A stretch of 64,000 nucleotides of DNA from Streptomyces sp. NBC_00440 (GCF_036014215.1 NZ_CP107921.1:8057501-8121500); one strand, 5' to 3'; shown: positions 26,973-36,440, counted from the first letter of the stretch. The notes: generated by a model not told the origin, from the sequence alone. A program made the numbers and translations.

Positions 26973-27815
26973 ATGAATACCGGTACGGCATCAGCACGTG
27001 GTCGCAGACAGGCGAAGCGAGCGGCGGACAGCACCGCGGTCGCGGCAGGGGCGCGAGCGGGATTCGCCGCGCGGGGAGTGATCTACGTCCTGGTCGGTGT
27101 GCTGGCCGCACGGATCGCGTTCTCCGACGGCGGCGGAGCGCAGGCGGACCGCGGTGGCGCCATCGCCGAGATCGCGCACCGGCCGTTCGGACACATCCTC
27201 CTCTGGGTCCTGGGCATCGCGCTGCTCGGCATGGCTGTCTGGCGGCTGTCCGAGGCGCTGTTCGGCCAGGCAGGACCGGACGGCGGCAAGCCCGGCAAAC
27301 GGGCCATGGCGGCGGGCCGCTGCGTCTTCTACGGTTTCGTCTCGTACTCCGTGCTCTCCTACGCGGCCGGGGACCGCGGGAGCGGCAGCGGATCGACGGA
27401 CAAGAAGTCCGAGGACGTCACCGCGACGGCACTCGGCTGGCCGGGCGGTCAGTGGATCGTCGGCATCGCGGGGGTCGTCGTGGCCGGTGCCGGGCTGTGG
27501 ATCGCGGCCCGGGCCGTCATGCGCAAGTACCGCAAGCATCTCAAGATGTCCGGGATGTCGAGGAACACCCGCCGCGTCGTCGACGTCACCGGCGTGTTCG
27601 GCGGGTCGTCCCGGGGCATCATCTTCGCTGCCGCGGGCGGGTTCGCCGTCGCCGCGGCCGTCAGCCACCAGCCCGGCAGGGCCAAGGGCATGGACGACAC
27701 CCTGCGCTCGTTCGCGGACACCCCGGCGGGGCCGTGGCTGCTGGTGCTGGTGGCGATCGGCCTGGCCGCCTTCGGCGCGTTCTCCATGGCGAACGCACGG
27801 TGGCGCAAGGTCTGA
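26973..27815 (+). CDS. DUF1206 membrane protein
   Basis: The 280-residue protein has six predicted membrane helices in three pairs, each pair beginning with a conserved Gly-Arg/Ser-rich motif: AGFAARGVIYVLVGVLAARIAF, AMAAGRCVFYGFVSYSVLSYA and VFGGSSRGIIFAAAGGFAVAAA. This internal triplication is the DUF1206 pattern. Located in the cytoplasmic membrane; function unknown. ATG 26973 has only a weak purine stretch upstream. It is followed by 190 bases with a small hairpin before the oxidoreductase gene. Confidence 0.88.
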   Translation: MNTGTASARGRRQAKRAADSTAVAAGARAGFAARGVIYVLVGVLAARIAFSDGGGAQADRGGAIAEIAHRPFGHILLWVLGIALLGMAVWRLSEALFGQAGPDGGKPGKRAMAAGRCVFYGFVSYSVLSYAAGDRGSGSGSTDKKSEDVTATALGWPGGQWIVGIAGVVVAGAGLWIAARAVMRKYRKHLKMSGMSRNTRRVVDVTGVFGGSSRGIIFAAAGGFAVAAAVSHQPGRAKGMDDTLRSFADTPAGPWLLVLVAIGLAAFGAFSMANARWRKV

Positions 27816-27960
27816 GGCCGGTGCACCGCCGCCGGCCCGCAGGGGCGGCGCTGCCCGCCGAAGGCCTTCTCGCGTTGCGGCCCCCTTGTGTTGCGGCCCC
27901 GTGAACACCCTGGAGTCCCGGGAATACGTGCAGGCAGAATGGGCTTTTCGCAGGAGAAGC

Positions 27961-27984
27961 CACCGGCAGCGCGCAGTGCCGGTG
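27961..27984. other. Small hairpin before the oxidoreductase gene
   Basis: CACCGGCA-N8-TGCCGGTG is a perfect 8-base inverted repeat ending 24 bases before the start at 28009. It could be a terminator for the DUF1206 gene or an operator of the oxidoreductase gene; sequence alone does not decide. Confidence 0.4.
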
Positions 27985-28008
27985 CCCTGATCCGGAGTGA
28001 GGGAGTTC

Positions 28009-28929
28009 ATGCCCAAGGCGTACGTATTCACCCGTAACGGCGGCCCCGAGGCCGAGGCTCAGGCCGAGCTGGAGATGCCGGTCCCGGGCCCCGGGGAACT
28101 GCTCGTCGCCGTCCGGGCGGCCGGAGTGAACCCGGTGGACTGGAAACTCCGTACGGGATTCCGCAGGCCCGGCAGCGAGGAGCCGTCGTTCCCCGAGGTA
28201 TTCGGCAGCGAGGCCGCCGGGACCGTGGTGGCGACAGGACCGGGCGTCGAGGGATTCGAGCCGGGGCAGGCCGTCTTCGGCAACCCGGTGACCGGCGGGT
28301 ACGCCGAGTACACGCTGATGCCCGTCGCCGTCACCGCGCACAAGCCCGACGGGCTGCTGTTCACCGAAGCGGCGGCCCTCCCGGTCGCGGCGGCCACCGC
28401 GTACGACGGAGTGGAGCAGCTCAAGCCGGCGCCCGGCTCGACGCTGCTGGTCAACGGAGCCGGCGGAGGGGTGGGCGTGGCCGCCGTGCAGATCGCACGT
28501 CACCTCGGCGTGCGGGTCATCGGCACCGCGAGCGCGGAGAAGAAGGAGTTCGTGGAGGCGCTCGGCGCTGTGCATGTCCCCTCGGGCCCCGGCGTGGCGG
28601 ACCGGGTGCGGGCAGCCGCCCCGGACGGTGTCGACGCCGTCTTCGACCTCGTCGGCGGCGAGGCGCTGGAGGAGGTGGCCGGGCTGGTCGCCGACCGGAC
28701 GAGGGTCATCAGCGCGGGCGGGAAGGAACTGGTGGTGAAGCTGGGCGGCGCGGCGGTCGTCCGCGCCCGCAACGCGGCCGTCCTCGACGCCGTGGCACGC
28801 CTCGCCGTCGACGGCGCCCTGCGGGCCTGCGTCACCCGGACCTTCCCGCTGGACCGGGCCGGCGAAGCCCTGCGCGCCGTCGAGGGCGGGCACACCCGGG
28901 GCAAGATCGTGATCGAGGTGGCCGGATGA
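28009..28929 (+). CDS. Zinc-independent NADP-dependent quinone oxidoreductase (MDR family)
   Basis: The 306-residue medium-chain dehydrogenase/reductase has the GroES-like N-terminal part (VRAAGVNPVDWKLRTG) and the nucleotide motif LLVNGAGGGVGVAAVQIARHLGVRVIGTAS. It lacks the Cys/His zinc ligands of alcohol dehydrogenases. It probably reduces quinones or enones with NADPH. Start ATG 28009; GTG 27997 is an in-frame alternative. Its stop overlaps the start of the acetyltransferase gene (ATGA), forming a two-gene operon. Confidence 0.9.
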   Translation: MPKAYVFTRNGGPEAEAQAELEMPVPGPGELLVAVRAAGVNPVDWKLRTGFRRPGSEEPSFPEVFGSEAAGTVVATGPGVEGFEPGQAVFGNPVTGGYAEYTLMPVAVTAHKPDGLLFTEAAALPVAAATAYDGVEQLKPAPGSTLLVNGAGGGVGVAAVQIARHLGVRVIGTASAEKKEFVEALGAVHVPSGPGVADRVRAAAPDGVDAVFDLVGGEALEEVAGLVADRTRVISAGGKELVVKLGGAAVVRARNAAVLDAVARLAVDGALRACVTRTFPLDRAGEALRAVEGGHTRGKIVIEVAG

Positions 28930-29693
28930 GCGTCCCGCACCCGGCAGCCGCGGCGCACCCCCTGGACAATCCGGTACGCAACGCGCTGACCGGCCCGCAC
29001 GCCGGCTTCGCGCGCTCCCGCGGCCGCGTCCTGTGCTATCCGGCCGGCGTGGCGACCTGGTTCTCCACGCCCGAGGCCCCCGACGCCGCGGACTGGGCCG
29101 ACGTCGCCGCACTCGCGGGACCCGGCGGGGTGGTGACCCTCACCGCGTTCCACGAGCCGCCGCCGGACGACTGGGAGGTCGTCTTCCACGCGCCGGGCGT
29201 TCAGCTCGTCGACGACGGGGTGGCCGCGGCGCCCGACCCGGAGGCCGTACGCCTCGGACCCGCCGACGTGCCCGAGATGCTCGACCTGGTCGAACGCACC
29301 CGACCCGGCCCTTTCCTGCCGCGCACGGTCGAACTCGGCACCTACCTCGGGATCCGGCACGGGGGCAGACTCGTCGCCATGGCCGGTGAGCGGATGCGGC
29401 CGCCCGGCTGGAGCGAGATCAGCGCGGTCTGCACCGATGAGTCCGCCCGCGGACAGGGCCTCGGCACCCGGCTGATACACGCCCTCTCGCACGAGATCAG
29501 GGAGCGCGGTGACACACCGTTCCTGCACGCAGCGGAGTCCAACACGAACGCCGTCCGGCTGTACGAGTCCCTGGGGTTCCGGCTCCGCCGGCGGCCCGAG
29601 TTCCTCTCGGCGCTCGTGCCGAAGCACCTCGCCGAGGCAGCGGCCGCGTCCGGGACCGAGGCCCTGGACGCGCGGACGACTGCGCTGCGCTGA
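28926..29693 (+). CDS. GNAT-family N-acetyltransferase
   Basis: The 255-residue protein carries the GNAT acetyl-CoA loop in CTDESARGQGLGTRLIHALSHEI, and a C-terminal AAESNTNAVRLYESLGFRLRRRPEF that is typical of FR47-like GNATs. The first 100 residues form a second, less conserved lobe. The acceptor is unknown. It is translationally coupled to the upstream oxidoreductase, which hints at a shared detoxification role, and it is followed by a bidirectional hairpin before the convergent GH4 operon. Confidence 0.88.
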   Translation: MSVPHPAAAAHPLDNPVRNALTGPHAGFARSRGRVLCYPAGVATWFSTPEAPDAADWADVAALAGPGGVVTLTAFHEPPPDDWEVVFHAPGVQLVDDGVAAAPDPEAVRLGPADVPEMLDLVERTRPGPFLPRTVELGTYLGIRHGGRLVAMAGERMRPPGWSEISAVCTDESARGQGLGTRLIHALSHEIRERGDTPFLHAAESNTNAVRLYESLGFRLRRRPEFLSALVPKHLAEAAAASGTEALDARTTALR

Positions 29694-29720
29694 GCCCGCT
29701 TGAACCCGGCCTCGCCGTAC

Positions 29721-29756
29721 CCGGTCCCGTACCGTCCGGTCCGGTCCCGTACCGTC
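29721..29756. repeat. 16-base direct repeat, intergenic
   Basis: CCGGTCCCGTACCGTC occurs at 29721-29736 and again at 29741-29756 in the short gap between the convergent acetyltransferase and GH4 genes, 20 bases apart, directly before the terminator stem. Confidence 0.8.
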
Positions 29757-29786
29757 GCCGGCAGGGGGGTCCGTGCCCTGCCGGCG
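29756..29786. terminator. Bidirectional hairpin terminator
   Basis: CGCCGGCAGGG (29756-29766) pairs with CCCTGCCGGCG (29776-29786), a perfect 11-base stem with a 9-base loop, between the convergent acetyltransferase and GH4 genes. Confidence 0.8.
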
Positions 29787-29815
29787 GCCTGATCCGAACG
29801 GAAAGGGCCCCGCGG

Positions 29816-31126
29816 TCAGTGGCCCAGAACGGCGCGCAGCGACGGCTGAAGCGCATCGCCGTGGGCCCGCACCATGTCGTCGCACAGATCCCAGATCCGT
29901 TCGACGGGCAGGGCCGCGGCGGTCGCCGGGTCGGTCATCGCGGCCTGCCGGACATGGCGCGGCTCGTCGTACAGAGCGGCGCGGACGACGAGGTCGTTCG
30001 CGCTCAGATATGTGCGGTTGAGTGCGGCACACTGTGCGGGCAGCGCACCGATACGGGTGGGCTGCACGCCCAGTGAATCGACCAGGCACGGGACTTCGAC
30101 GGTCCCCGAAGCGGGGAGATTGTCGATGAGCCCGCGGTTGGGCACATTGCCGTAGACGGTGCGGGGGGTGCCCGTGACGATGCTGTGGATGACCTGTGGG
30201 GCGTACTCCATGGTTCCCTCGACGGGGAGCGGCGCCCCGGACGCGAGGGCGGCCCGTGTCTTCTCGTACTCCGCGACATTCTCGTCGACGATGCCCAGAT
30301 AGGCGCCGACCGGCAGCCGCAGCCGCTCGATCTCGTCGGCGTGGTGCAGATACCAGGGCACGTACTCGGCGGAGTGCTCGCTGGTCTCCGTCGGATAGTG
30401 GCCCAGGCGCCGGTACATGTCGACCCGGACCCGGCGGCGCAGCTGGGGGTCGTCCGCCACCAGGGCGTCCAGCCGGGGGTAGAGGTCCGTCCCGCCCTGC
30501 TCGAAACGGAGCACCCACGCCTGGTGGTTGACGCCCGCGGCGAGGTAGCTGACGTCCTCGTACGCGACGCCCACCAGGTCGGAGAGGTCCCGCATGGTCC
30601 AGTACACCGAGTGGCACAGCCCCACGACGCGGGTCAGTCCGGTGGCCTGGGTGAGGTACTGGATGTTCATCGCCATGGGGTTGGTGTAGTTGAGCAGCCA
30701 GGCGTCGGGGCAGAGTTCGGAGATGTCCTCGCCGAGGGACTTGAGGAGGGGGAAGGTGCGCAGCGCGCGGAAGATGCCGCCGATGCCCAGTGTGTCGCCG
30801 ATGGTCTGCCGCAAGCCGTAGCGTGCGGGCACTTCGAAGTCGGTACGGGTGGCCTCGCCCATGCCGACCTGGACGATGTTGATGACGAAGTCGGCGCCGT
30901 CCAGGGCCGCACGCCGCTCCGCGTGGGAGGTGATCCGCGGCGACGCGCCCCGCTCGGCAGCGATGTGGCGGGCGGCGCCGTCGGCGGTGGCCAGCCGCTC
31001 CGCGTCGATGTCGTGCAGGGCGATGTGGACGTCCGTCAGCTCGGGGAAGGCGAAGAGGTCCGCCAGCAGCCCCTGGGTGAAGACGACGCTTCCGGCGCCG
31101 ATGAACGCGATCTTCGTGGTGGTCAT
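29816..31126 (-). CDS. GH4-family alpha-glycosidase (alpha-galactosidase-like)
   Basis: The 436-residue NAD-dependent enzyme has the Rossmann start KIAFIGAGSVVFTQGLLADL, the family TNPMAMN segment, and both metal ligands, Cys171 in GLCHSV and His201 in GVNHQAW. GH4 enzymes oxidise C3 of the sugar, eliminate the aglycone and re-reduce it, using Mn2+ and NAD+; the MelA subgroup prefers alpha-galactosides. Start ATG 31126 overlaps the kinase stop (ATGA) with GGAGAG upstream. It is the last gene of the GH114-ABC operon, so it likely splits imported alpha-linked galactose or galactosamine oligomers in the cytoplasm. Confidence 0.9.
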   Translation of the reverse strand: MTTTKIAFIGAGSVVFTQGLLADLFAFPELTDVHIALHDIDAERLATADGAARHIAAERGASPRITSHAERRAALDGADFVINIVQVGMGEATRTDFEVPARYGLRQTIGDTLGIGGIFRALRTFPLLKSLGEDISELCPDAWLLNYTNPMAMNIQYLTQATGLTRVVGLCHSVYWTMRDLSDLVGVAYEDVSYLAAGVNHQAWVLRFEQGGTDLYPRLDALVADDPQLRRRVRVDMYRRLGHYPTETSEHSAEYVPWYLHHADEIERLRLPVGAYLGIVDENVAEYEKTRAALASGAPLPVEGTMEYAPQVIHSIVTGTPRTVYGNVPNRGLIDNLPASGTVEVPCLVDSLGVQPTRIGALPAQCAALNRTYLSANDLVVRAALYDEPRHVRQAAMTDPATAAALPVERIWDLCDDMVRAHGDALQPSLRAVLGH

Positions 31127-32079
31127 GAGTGGTTCTCTCCGTTGTCGGTGACGGCTGCGACGGCTTCGTCCCAGGTGGGCTGCGCGGCGGTGCCGCCATG
31201 GGCGCGGGTGGACAGAGCGCCGCAGGCCGCGGCGAGTTCGAGGGCCCGGGCGGTCGGCAGACCTGCCAGGAAGGCGGCGACGAACCCGGCGTCGAAACTG
31301 TCGCCCGCGCCGACCGTGTCCCTCGGCCTGACCGGTATCGCGCGGGTGCGCGACAGAACGCTGCCGTCGTGGGCGAGAGCCCCTTCGGCCCCGTCCTTCA
31401 CCACGACCAGTGGCCCTTGAGCGGCCAGCCGGGCGGCTGCCTCGTCCAGCGAACCGGCCGGGGGACCGGCCAGTGCACGCGCTTCCCGGGCGTTCGGCAG
31501 CAGGATGCCGGTGACCGCCAGGACCTCGCTCAGACCGGCCGGCCGCCACTCCCCGGACGGGTCGTCATTGGTGTCCAGCGAGGTGGTCGCGCCATGGCCA
31601 CGTGCGGTGCGCAGCAGACCGGGCAGCGCATGGGCCAGCTCCGGCATCAGGAAGTACGAGGCAGCGTGCACATGGCGGCAGTTGGCGAGCAGCGTATCGG
31701 GGATGTCGTCACCGCAGGTCGCGCCCAGGGTGCCCGGCGCCGTGAGGATGGCCCGGTCGTCGCCTTCGGTCAGCACCGCGGTGAGCGGGGTGGCCAGTTC
31801 CGGGTCGCTGACCAGGGCGTCCGTGTTGACGCCCCGGGCGGCCAGGGCGCCCCGGACGAAGTGCCCGGCGTCGTCGTCCCCGACGCGTCCGGCGAAGGCG
31901 ACGCTGAGGCCGAGCCTGGCGGCCCCGCACGCCATGATGGCGCCGGAGCCGCCGAGCGTGAGGACGCCCGTGTCGACGAGCTGCTCGCGCTGCCCGAAGG
32001 CGAGAGGCGCACGGAGGGGGCCGAGGACGACGTCGGGGTTGGCGTCCCCGATGACGAGAAGGTCGAAAGAGTGCGGCAT
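31123..32079 (-). CDS. PfkB-family sugar kinase
   Basis: The 318-residue kinase has the N-terminal PfkB part with LGGSGAIMACGAARLG and the C-terminal signature RDTVGAGDSFDAGF, with catalytic Asp260. It phosphorylates a sugar or sugar derivative with ATP. Its place between the sugar importer and the GH4 glycosidase suggests it acts on the monosaccharide released by these (galactosamine, N-acetylgalactosamine or tagatose type), but the substrate is an inference. Stop overlaps the GH4 start. Confidence 0.9.
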   Translation of the reverse strand: MPHSFDLLVIGDANPDVVLGPLRAPLAFGQREQLVDTGVLTLGGSGAIMACGAARLGLSVAFAGRVGDDDAGHFVRGALAARGVNTDALVSDPELATPLTAVLTEGDDRAILTAPGTLGATCGDDIPDTLLANCRHVHAASYFLMPELAHALPGLLRTARGHGATTSLDTNDDPSGEWRPAGLSEVLAVTGILLPNAREARALAGPPAGSLDEAAARLAAQGPLVVVKDGAEGALAHDGSVLSRTRAIPVRPRDTVGAGDSFDAGFVAAFLAGLPTARALELAAACGALSTRAHGGTAAQPTWDEAVAAVTDNGENHS

Positions 32080-32213
32080 ACGGCTTCCTGGAGTCGCGGT
32101 GAGAAGGTAAGGAGCGGTCGGGAGGCGTGAGCGGTCAGCGGGGCCGAGTGTCCGGACGCGGCTGCGAGGCCCGCGACGAACCCGGCTGCGGGGCAGCGGA
32201 GTTCAGATGGGCT

Positions 32214-33110
32214 TCAGCCCTTGAGACCGCTCGACGTGATGGACTGGATGAAGGTCTTCTGCGCCGCCAGGAACGCCAGCAGTACCGGCAGCACCGTGAT
32301 CACGTTTCCGGCCATCACAGCGGCCCACTGGGTGTGGTGCTGGCCCTGGAAGGTCGTCAGGCCGAGTTGCAAGGTGTACTGGGTGTCGTGGTTGATGGCG
32401 ATCAGCGGCCAGGTCAGATCGTTCCAGGTGGAGAGGAACGTCAGGACGGCCACGGTGCTCAGCGCCGGCCGTGACAGCGGCAGCACGATGAGGAAGAGGA
32501 CCCGCAGCCGTGAACAGCCGTCGATCCACGCGGCTTCCTCCAACTCCCTGGGCAGCGACAGGAAGAACTGCCGCAGCAGGAACACCGCGAACGGCGTGAC
32601 CAGTGACGGGACGATCAGGGCGCCGAGGGTGTCGATCAGGCCGAGGCGCTTCATCACCAGGAACGTGGGAATCATCGTCAGCTGGAACGGGATCGCCATC
32701 GTGGCCAGCATCAGCCCCAGCAGCAGGCGGGAACCCCCGAACCGCATCCGGGCGAACGCGTACCCGCCGAGCGAGCCGAACAGCAGATTGGACGCCACCG
32801 CCACCGCGGACACGATCAGTGAATTGGCGAACCAGCGCGGGAACATGGCGTTGCCCAGCACATAGCGGTAGCCGCCGAGATGGATTCCCGAGGGCCAGAG
32901 GGCGGGCGGGAACTTGTTGATCTCCGCGTTGCTCATCACGGAGCTGAGCAGCAGCCAGATCATCGGCACCGCGAAGAGCAGGGCGAGCGGGGCGAGCAGC
33001 AGATGCCAGGCGCTGAACGGCAGCCGCAGGCCCGGCTTCCGCTGCGGGGGCGGTGCCGCCACCGTGGCAGGACGGGCGGTGCGCGGGGGCAGCGGAGAGG
33101 TGACGGTCAT
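32214..33110 (-). CDS. Carbohydrate ABC transporter permease (MalG type)
   Basis: A 298-residue membrane protein with six helices after a Pro-rich cytoplasmic tail. The BPD-transport EAA loop reads LPRELEEAAWIDGCSRLRVLFLIVLPLSRPAL, matching MalG/AraQ subunits of CUT1 importers. The start ATG 33110 overlaps the stop of the partner permease (ATGA). The C-terminus IQSITSSGLKG is the usual end of this subfamily. No ATPase gene is in the operon; Streptomyces CUT1 importers normally use the shared MsiK ATPase. Confidence 0.92.
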   Translation of the reverse strand: MTVTSPLPPRTARPATVAAPPPQRKPGLRLPFSAWHLLLAPLALLFAVPMIWLLLSSVMSNAEINKFPPALWPSGIHLGGYRYVLGNAMFPRWFANSLIVSAVAVASNLLFGSLGGYAFARMRFGGSRLLLGLMLATMAIPFQLTMIPTFLVMKRLGLIDTLGALIVPSLVTPFAVFLLRQFFLSLPRELEEAAWIDGCSRLRVLFLIVLPLSRPALSTVAVLTFLSTWNDLTWPLIAINHDTQYTLQLGLTTFQGQHHTQWAAVMAGNVITVLPVLLAFLAAQKTFIQSITSSGLKG

Positions 33111-34060
33111 CGGACGGCTCCTTCGATGGCGGGTCGGCGCCGCCGGACCACGCGCGTCCCTCCGGCGATCACGAGCAGGGCCAGCGCGAGGACGTAGGCG
33201 GCCGCCGCTCCGTAGCCGGCGGTGAAGTTCTTGAAGGCCTGCTCCCAGATGAAGTAGACGATCACCGTGGTGGAGCCGAGCGGCCCGCCCTTCGTCGTCA
33301 CGTACACCAGGTCGAAGACCTGCAGGGCGTTGATGGTCTGCCACAGCAGCAGGAACACGTTGACCGGAGTCAGAGCCGGCAGGACGACATGGCGCAGCAG
33401 TTGCAGCCGGCCGGCGCCGTCCAGACGCGCGGCCTCGATCAGGGACTGCGGTACGTCCTGCAGGGCGGCGAGATGGACCACGACGCAGAACCCGGTGCCG
33501 CTCCACAGCGAGATCGCCACCAGGACCAGCAGCGCCTGTCCCGGATCGGTGAGGAACCCCTGCGGGGAGACCCCGAGGGCGTGCAGGACCGAGTTGGCGG
33601 CGCCGAACTGCGGGTCGAGGATGAACGAGAACAGCACCCCCTGCGCCGTCGCCGAGATGACGAACGGTACGAAGATCAGCGTCCGGTAGAGGCCGACCAG
33701 TCTGATGCGCCGGTTGAGGACGAGGGCCAGGGCGAGCCCGAGGACCATGGACAGGGGAACGTAGAGCCCCGTGTACTCCAGGGTGTTCCACACGGCCTGG
33801 CTGAAGTGCGGATCCTTGGTGAGCGCACGGTAGTTGTCCAGGCCGACCCAGCGGCTCGGTGTCACCAGGTCGTCGGCCTGGAAGGACAGCAGCACGGACC
33901 AGATGACCGGGACGACGCTCAGTCCCAGGATGACGAGGACCGCGGGGGAGATGAAGGCCCAGGCGGTGGCCGATTCGCTGCGGCGCCGGCGGCGCCGGGC
34001 GCGCAGCTGCCGTTCGTGGCCGGGATCGGAGAGAGTGAGCGGGGCGGGCAGACCGGGCAT
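33107..34060 (-). CDS. Carbohydrate ABC transporter permease (MalF type)
   Basis: The 317-residue membrane protein has a basic, Arg-rich tail, six helices and the EAA loop VPQSLIEAARLDGAGRLQLLRHVVLPALTPV. It is the UgpA/MalF-type partner of the following permease, with which it overlaps by four bases. It lies 13 bases after the solute-binding protein gene. Together they form the membrane channel of a CUT1 sugar importer. Confidence 0.92.
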   Translation of the reverse strand: MPGLPAPLTLSDPGHERQLRARRRRRRSESATAWAFISPAVLVILGLSVVPVIWSVLLSFQADDLVTPSRWVGLDNYRALTKDPHFSQAVWNTLEYTGLYVPLSMVLGLALALVLNRRIRLVGLYRTLIFVPFVISATAQGVLFSFILDPQFGAANSVLHALGVSPQGFLTDPGQALLVLVAISLWSGTGFCVVVHLAALQDVPQSLIEAARLDGAGRLQLLRHVVLPALTPVNVFLLLWQTINALQVFDLVYVTTKGGPLGSTTVIVYFIWEQAFKNFTAGYGAAAAYVLALALLVIAGGTRVVRRRRPAIEGAVR

Positions 34061-34073
34061 GGCGTGAGCCTCC

Positions 34074-35405
34074 TCAACGCGGTATGAGCAGGGCGGCGTT
34101 GGCGTCGTCCGCGCAGCGGCGCAGGGCCTTCGCGGGTGTACTGCGGCCGAGCAGCACGGCGACGATCGCCTCTCCCAGCGCCTGGGAGATCTGCGGGTAC
34201 GCGGGGTGCGCGGGCCGCACCCGGGCGGACTCCAGCGCCTTGGTGAACACCGCGAGCCCCTCGGTCTTCGCGGCCTTGGCCTTCCAGAGCGGCAGGCTCT
34301 GGGTACGCCGGCTCAGCGGCAGGCTCCCGGCCCGGACGTCCCAGCGCACGTCCTGGTCCGGCTCCATCAGCCAGCTCACCAGGGTGCGTGCCGCCTGGAC
34401 GCGGGCGGAGCCGTTGTCGAAGACCGTCCAGGTGTCGGGTCCCGAGATGGTGACCGGTCTGCCGCTGTAGCTCGGCAGCGGCACCACTTGGTACTCGACG
34501 CCTGCCTGGATGATGTCGGGCAGTTGCCACGGGCCGGTGACGACCATGCCCATCCGGCCCGACTGGAAGACCTGGTACATCTGCTCGGTGCCCGGTTTGG
34601 GGTCGATGTAGACGCTACGGTCGCGGGCGAGCCCCGCCACCGTCTCCAGGGCCCGCACACCGGCATCGGCGAACCCGATGCTGTGCCCGTTCGGCGCGAT
34701 CACCTCTCCGCCCAGGTCCCACACCAGTGGCCAGAGCCGCCACACGGTGTCCTCGTCGCCCACCCCCGGCCATCCGGTGCCGAAGACACCCCGCCGGTGG
34801 TCGGTGAGGCGCTTGGCGGTCTCCTGGAACTCCCGCCAGGTCCAGCCGGGTTCGGGCAGCGGGATACCGGCGTCGCGGAAGAGCTTCTTGTTGCACACCA
34901 CGGCGAGCGAGTCGAGCAGTGCCGGCGCGGCCCGTACCCGGTCGTTCACCGTGACGGCCTCGCGCGCGGGGGCCCAGAACTGGCTCCAGGGGACCGGTCC
35001 GGAGTGCACGGCGCCGGTCAGGTCGACGACCTGCGGGCTGCGTGCGACTCCTGCAAGGTCCGATCCGAAGACGTAGGCGACATCCGGGTACGAGCCGGAG
35101 GCCAGCGCAGCTGTCACCTTCTGCAGCATCGAGTCGGCCAGGACGCCTCCGCCGGAGTCGACCCGGATGTGCGGGTGGGTCCGCTGGAAATCGGCTATCA
35201 GCGATTCGATCGCGATACGGCCGGTGTCGGTCTGGCCGTGCCACAGCTCGACCGTGACCCGTCCGTCCGCTCCGACGCCGTCATCGGTGCTCGCGCCACA
35301 ACCGGGCAGCGTCAGCGCGGCCGAAGCGGCACACGCCAGGCCGGTGCCACGCCGCAGCACCGTACGGCGTGAGGGACCGATGTGGCGGTGATGGCCGACA
35401 GCCAT
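34074..35405 (-). CDS. Extracellular sugar-binding lipoprotein (family 1 SBP)
   Basis: The 443-residue protein has a lipoprotein signal: SRRTVLRRGTGLACAASAALTLPGC, lipobox LPGC with Cys about residue 36; the twin-Arg motif suggests Tat export. The mature protein (VTVELWHGQTDTGRIAIESLIADFQRTHP ... VAYVFGSDLA ... GMVVTGPWQLPDI) is a UgpB/MalE-type binding fold. It delivers an oligosaccharide to the two downstream permeases. Start ATG 35405 has GGAGG five bases upstream. A 192-base gap without clear coding content separates it from the GH114 gene upstream. Confidence 0.9.
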   Translation of the reverse strand: MAVGHHRHIGPSRRTVLRRGTGLACAASAALTLPGCGASTDDGVGADGRVTVELWHGQTDTGRIAIESLIADFQRTHPHIRVDSGGGVLADSMLQKVTAALASGSYPDVAYVFGSDLAGVARSPQVVDLTGAVHSGPVPWSQFWAPAREAVTVNDRVRAAPALLDSLAVVCNKKLFRDAGIPLPEPGWTWREFQETAKRLTDHRRGVFGTGWPGVGDEDTVWRLWPLVWDLGGEVIAPNGHSIGFADAGVRALETVAGLARDRSVYIDPKPGTEQMYQVFQSGRMGMVVTGPWQLPDIIQAGVEYQVVPLPSYSGRPVTISGPDTWTVFDNGSARVQAARTLVSWLMEPDQDVRWDVRAGSLPLSRRTQSLPLWKAKAAKTEGLAVFTKALESARVRPAHPAYPQISQALGEAIVAVLLGRSTPAKALRRCADDANAALLIPR

Positions 35406-35597
35406 CGGGACCTCCAGGGGGAATCAGGGCACGCCGGGGCACCGCATCGGGGCTGCGGGGACGGACGTGCGGGGTATGTGCGCGCGACGGCAGGACCGGG
35501 AGAGGACGGACGACAGACGCAGCACGGAAAGGCAGGAAGGCGGGGGAGCGACCCCGGTGCGCCGTGTTCGAGGGGGGCGCACCGGGGAAGTGGGGTG

Positions 35598-36440
35598 TCA
35601 GCAGGTCTTGCGTACGTATCCCTTGCTGCCGCTGGGCGAGACGTCCAGGTCGCGTTCGACGACGCTCAGCCGGTCACCCCAGCCCGTGCAGGCCTTCGAC
35701 AGGCCCTTGTCCGTGTACTCGATCACGATCACGTTGCTGCCGAACGCGTCGGTGTAGTCGCCGCATTCGTCCCAGGTGCCGCACTCCTCGGCGATGGCGA
35801 AGTCCAGGCCGGTCTTCGCGCGGTCGCCGGACAGCTGCGAGGTGTTCTTCTGCGCGATGGCCAGGCCGCGGTCGTGCGCGTGCTGGGAGAGCAGGGTGAT
35901 GTACGCCTCGGCGTTGGCGGCGCTCAGCAGTTTCGACGAGCGGGTGTAGCTGTCGTAGTTGTCGGGCTCGACGGCCTGGAAACCCTTGTCGGCGCAGCCG
36001 TCGATCCAGCCGTCGACCTTCTCGGCCACCCGTCGGCGCTTGTCGGCGGTACGGAGGTCGAGCAGCGCCTCACCCCAGTTCTTGTCGTAGACGACGTCGC
36101 CGTTGGCCTTCCGCAGCAGCAGATCGGAGTCCCAGTCCTTCTCGGCGCCCGGCTGGGCCTGAAAGGCGTTGACGTAGCAGATGTTGTACAGACCGGCGGC
36201 CGGAGAGGCTTCATGGTCACGGCTGACCACCTTCACCCCGGACGGCGGGGTGTACGCCCCGCCGATCTGGTAGTCGAAGCCTGCATGCACCGGCGGCAGG
36301 GCGGGGGAGGAGGCCGCTGAGGCGCCGGCCGGCACGAGCAGCGGGACGGCAGCCGCAGCGGTGACCGCCGCGACAGCGGCGGCCCGGCGTGCCGATGACA
36401 GGGACAGCCGGCGCGGCCTTGCGGGAGTGGTGATCATCAT
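35598..36440 (-). CDS. Secreted GH114 endo-alpha-1,4-polygalactosaminidase-like enzyme
   Basis: The 280-residue protein has a Sec signal (cleavage near AGASA, residue 40) and one compact catalytic domain: AGFDYQIGGAYTPPSGVKVVSRDHEA, NICYVNAFQAQPG, GFQAVEPDNYDSYTRSSKLL, LAIAQKNTSQL and FAIAEECGTWDEC. This is the GH114/TIM-barrel pattern known from polygalactosaminidases that cut alpha-1,4-galactosamine polymers such as fungal galactosaminogalactan. Several Cys suggest disulfides. MM at the start makes 36440 and 36437 both possible, with GGAG upstream. It is first in the six-gene sugar operon and would make the oligomers that the importer takes in. Confidence 0.85.
   Translation of the reverse strand: MMITTPARPRRLSLSSARRAAAVAAVTAAAAVPLLVPAGASAASSPALPPVHAGFDYQIGGAYTPPSGVKVVSRDHEASPAAGLYNICYVNAFQAQPGAEKDWDSDLLLRKANGDVVYDKNWGEALLDLRTADKRRRVAEKVDGWIDGCADKGFQAVEPDNYDSYTRSSKLLSAANAEAYITLLSQHAHDRGLAIAQKNTSQLSGDRAKTGLDFAIAEECGTWDECGDYTDAFGSNVIVIEYTDKGLSKACTGWGDRLSVVERDLDVSPSGSKGYVRKTC

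Noticed and set aside
28500..31199. 899-codon minus-strand frame across the GH4 gene
   Set aside because: A different frame of the GH4 strand and antisense to the oxidoreductase and GNAT genes; no motifs.
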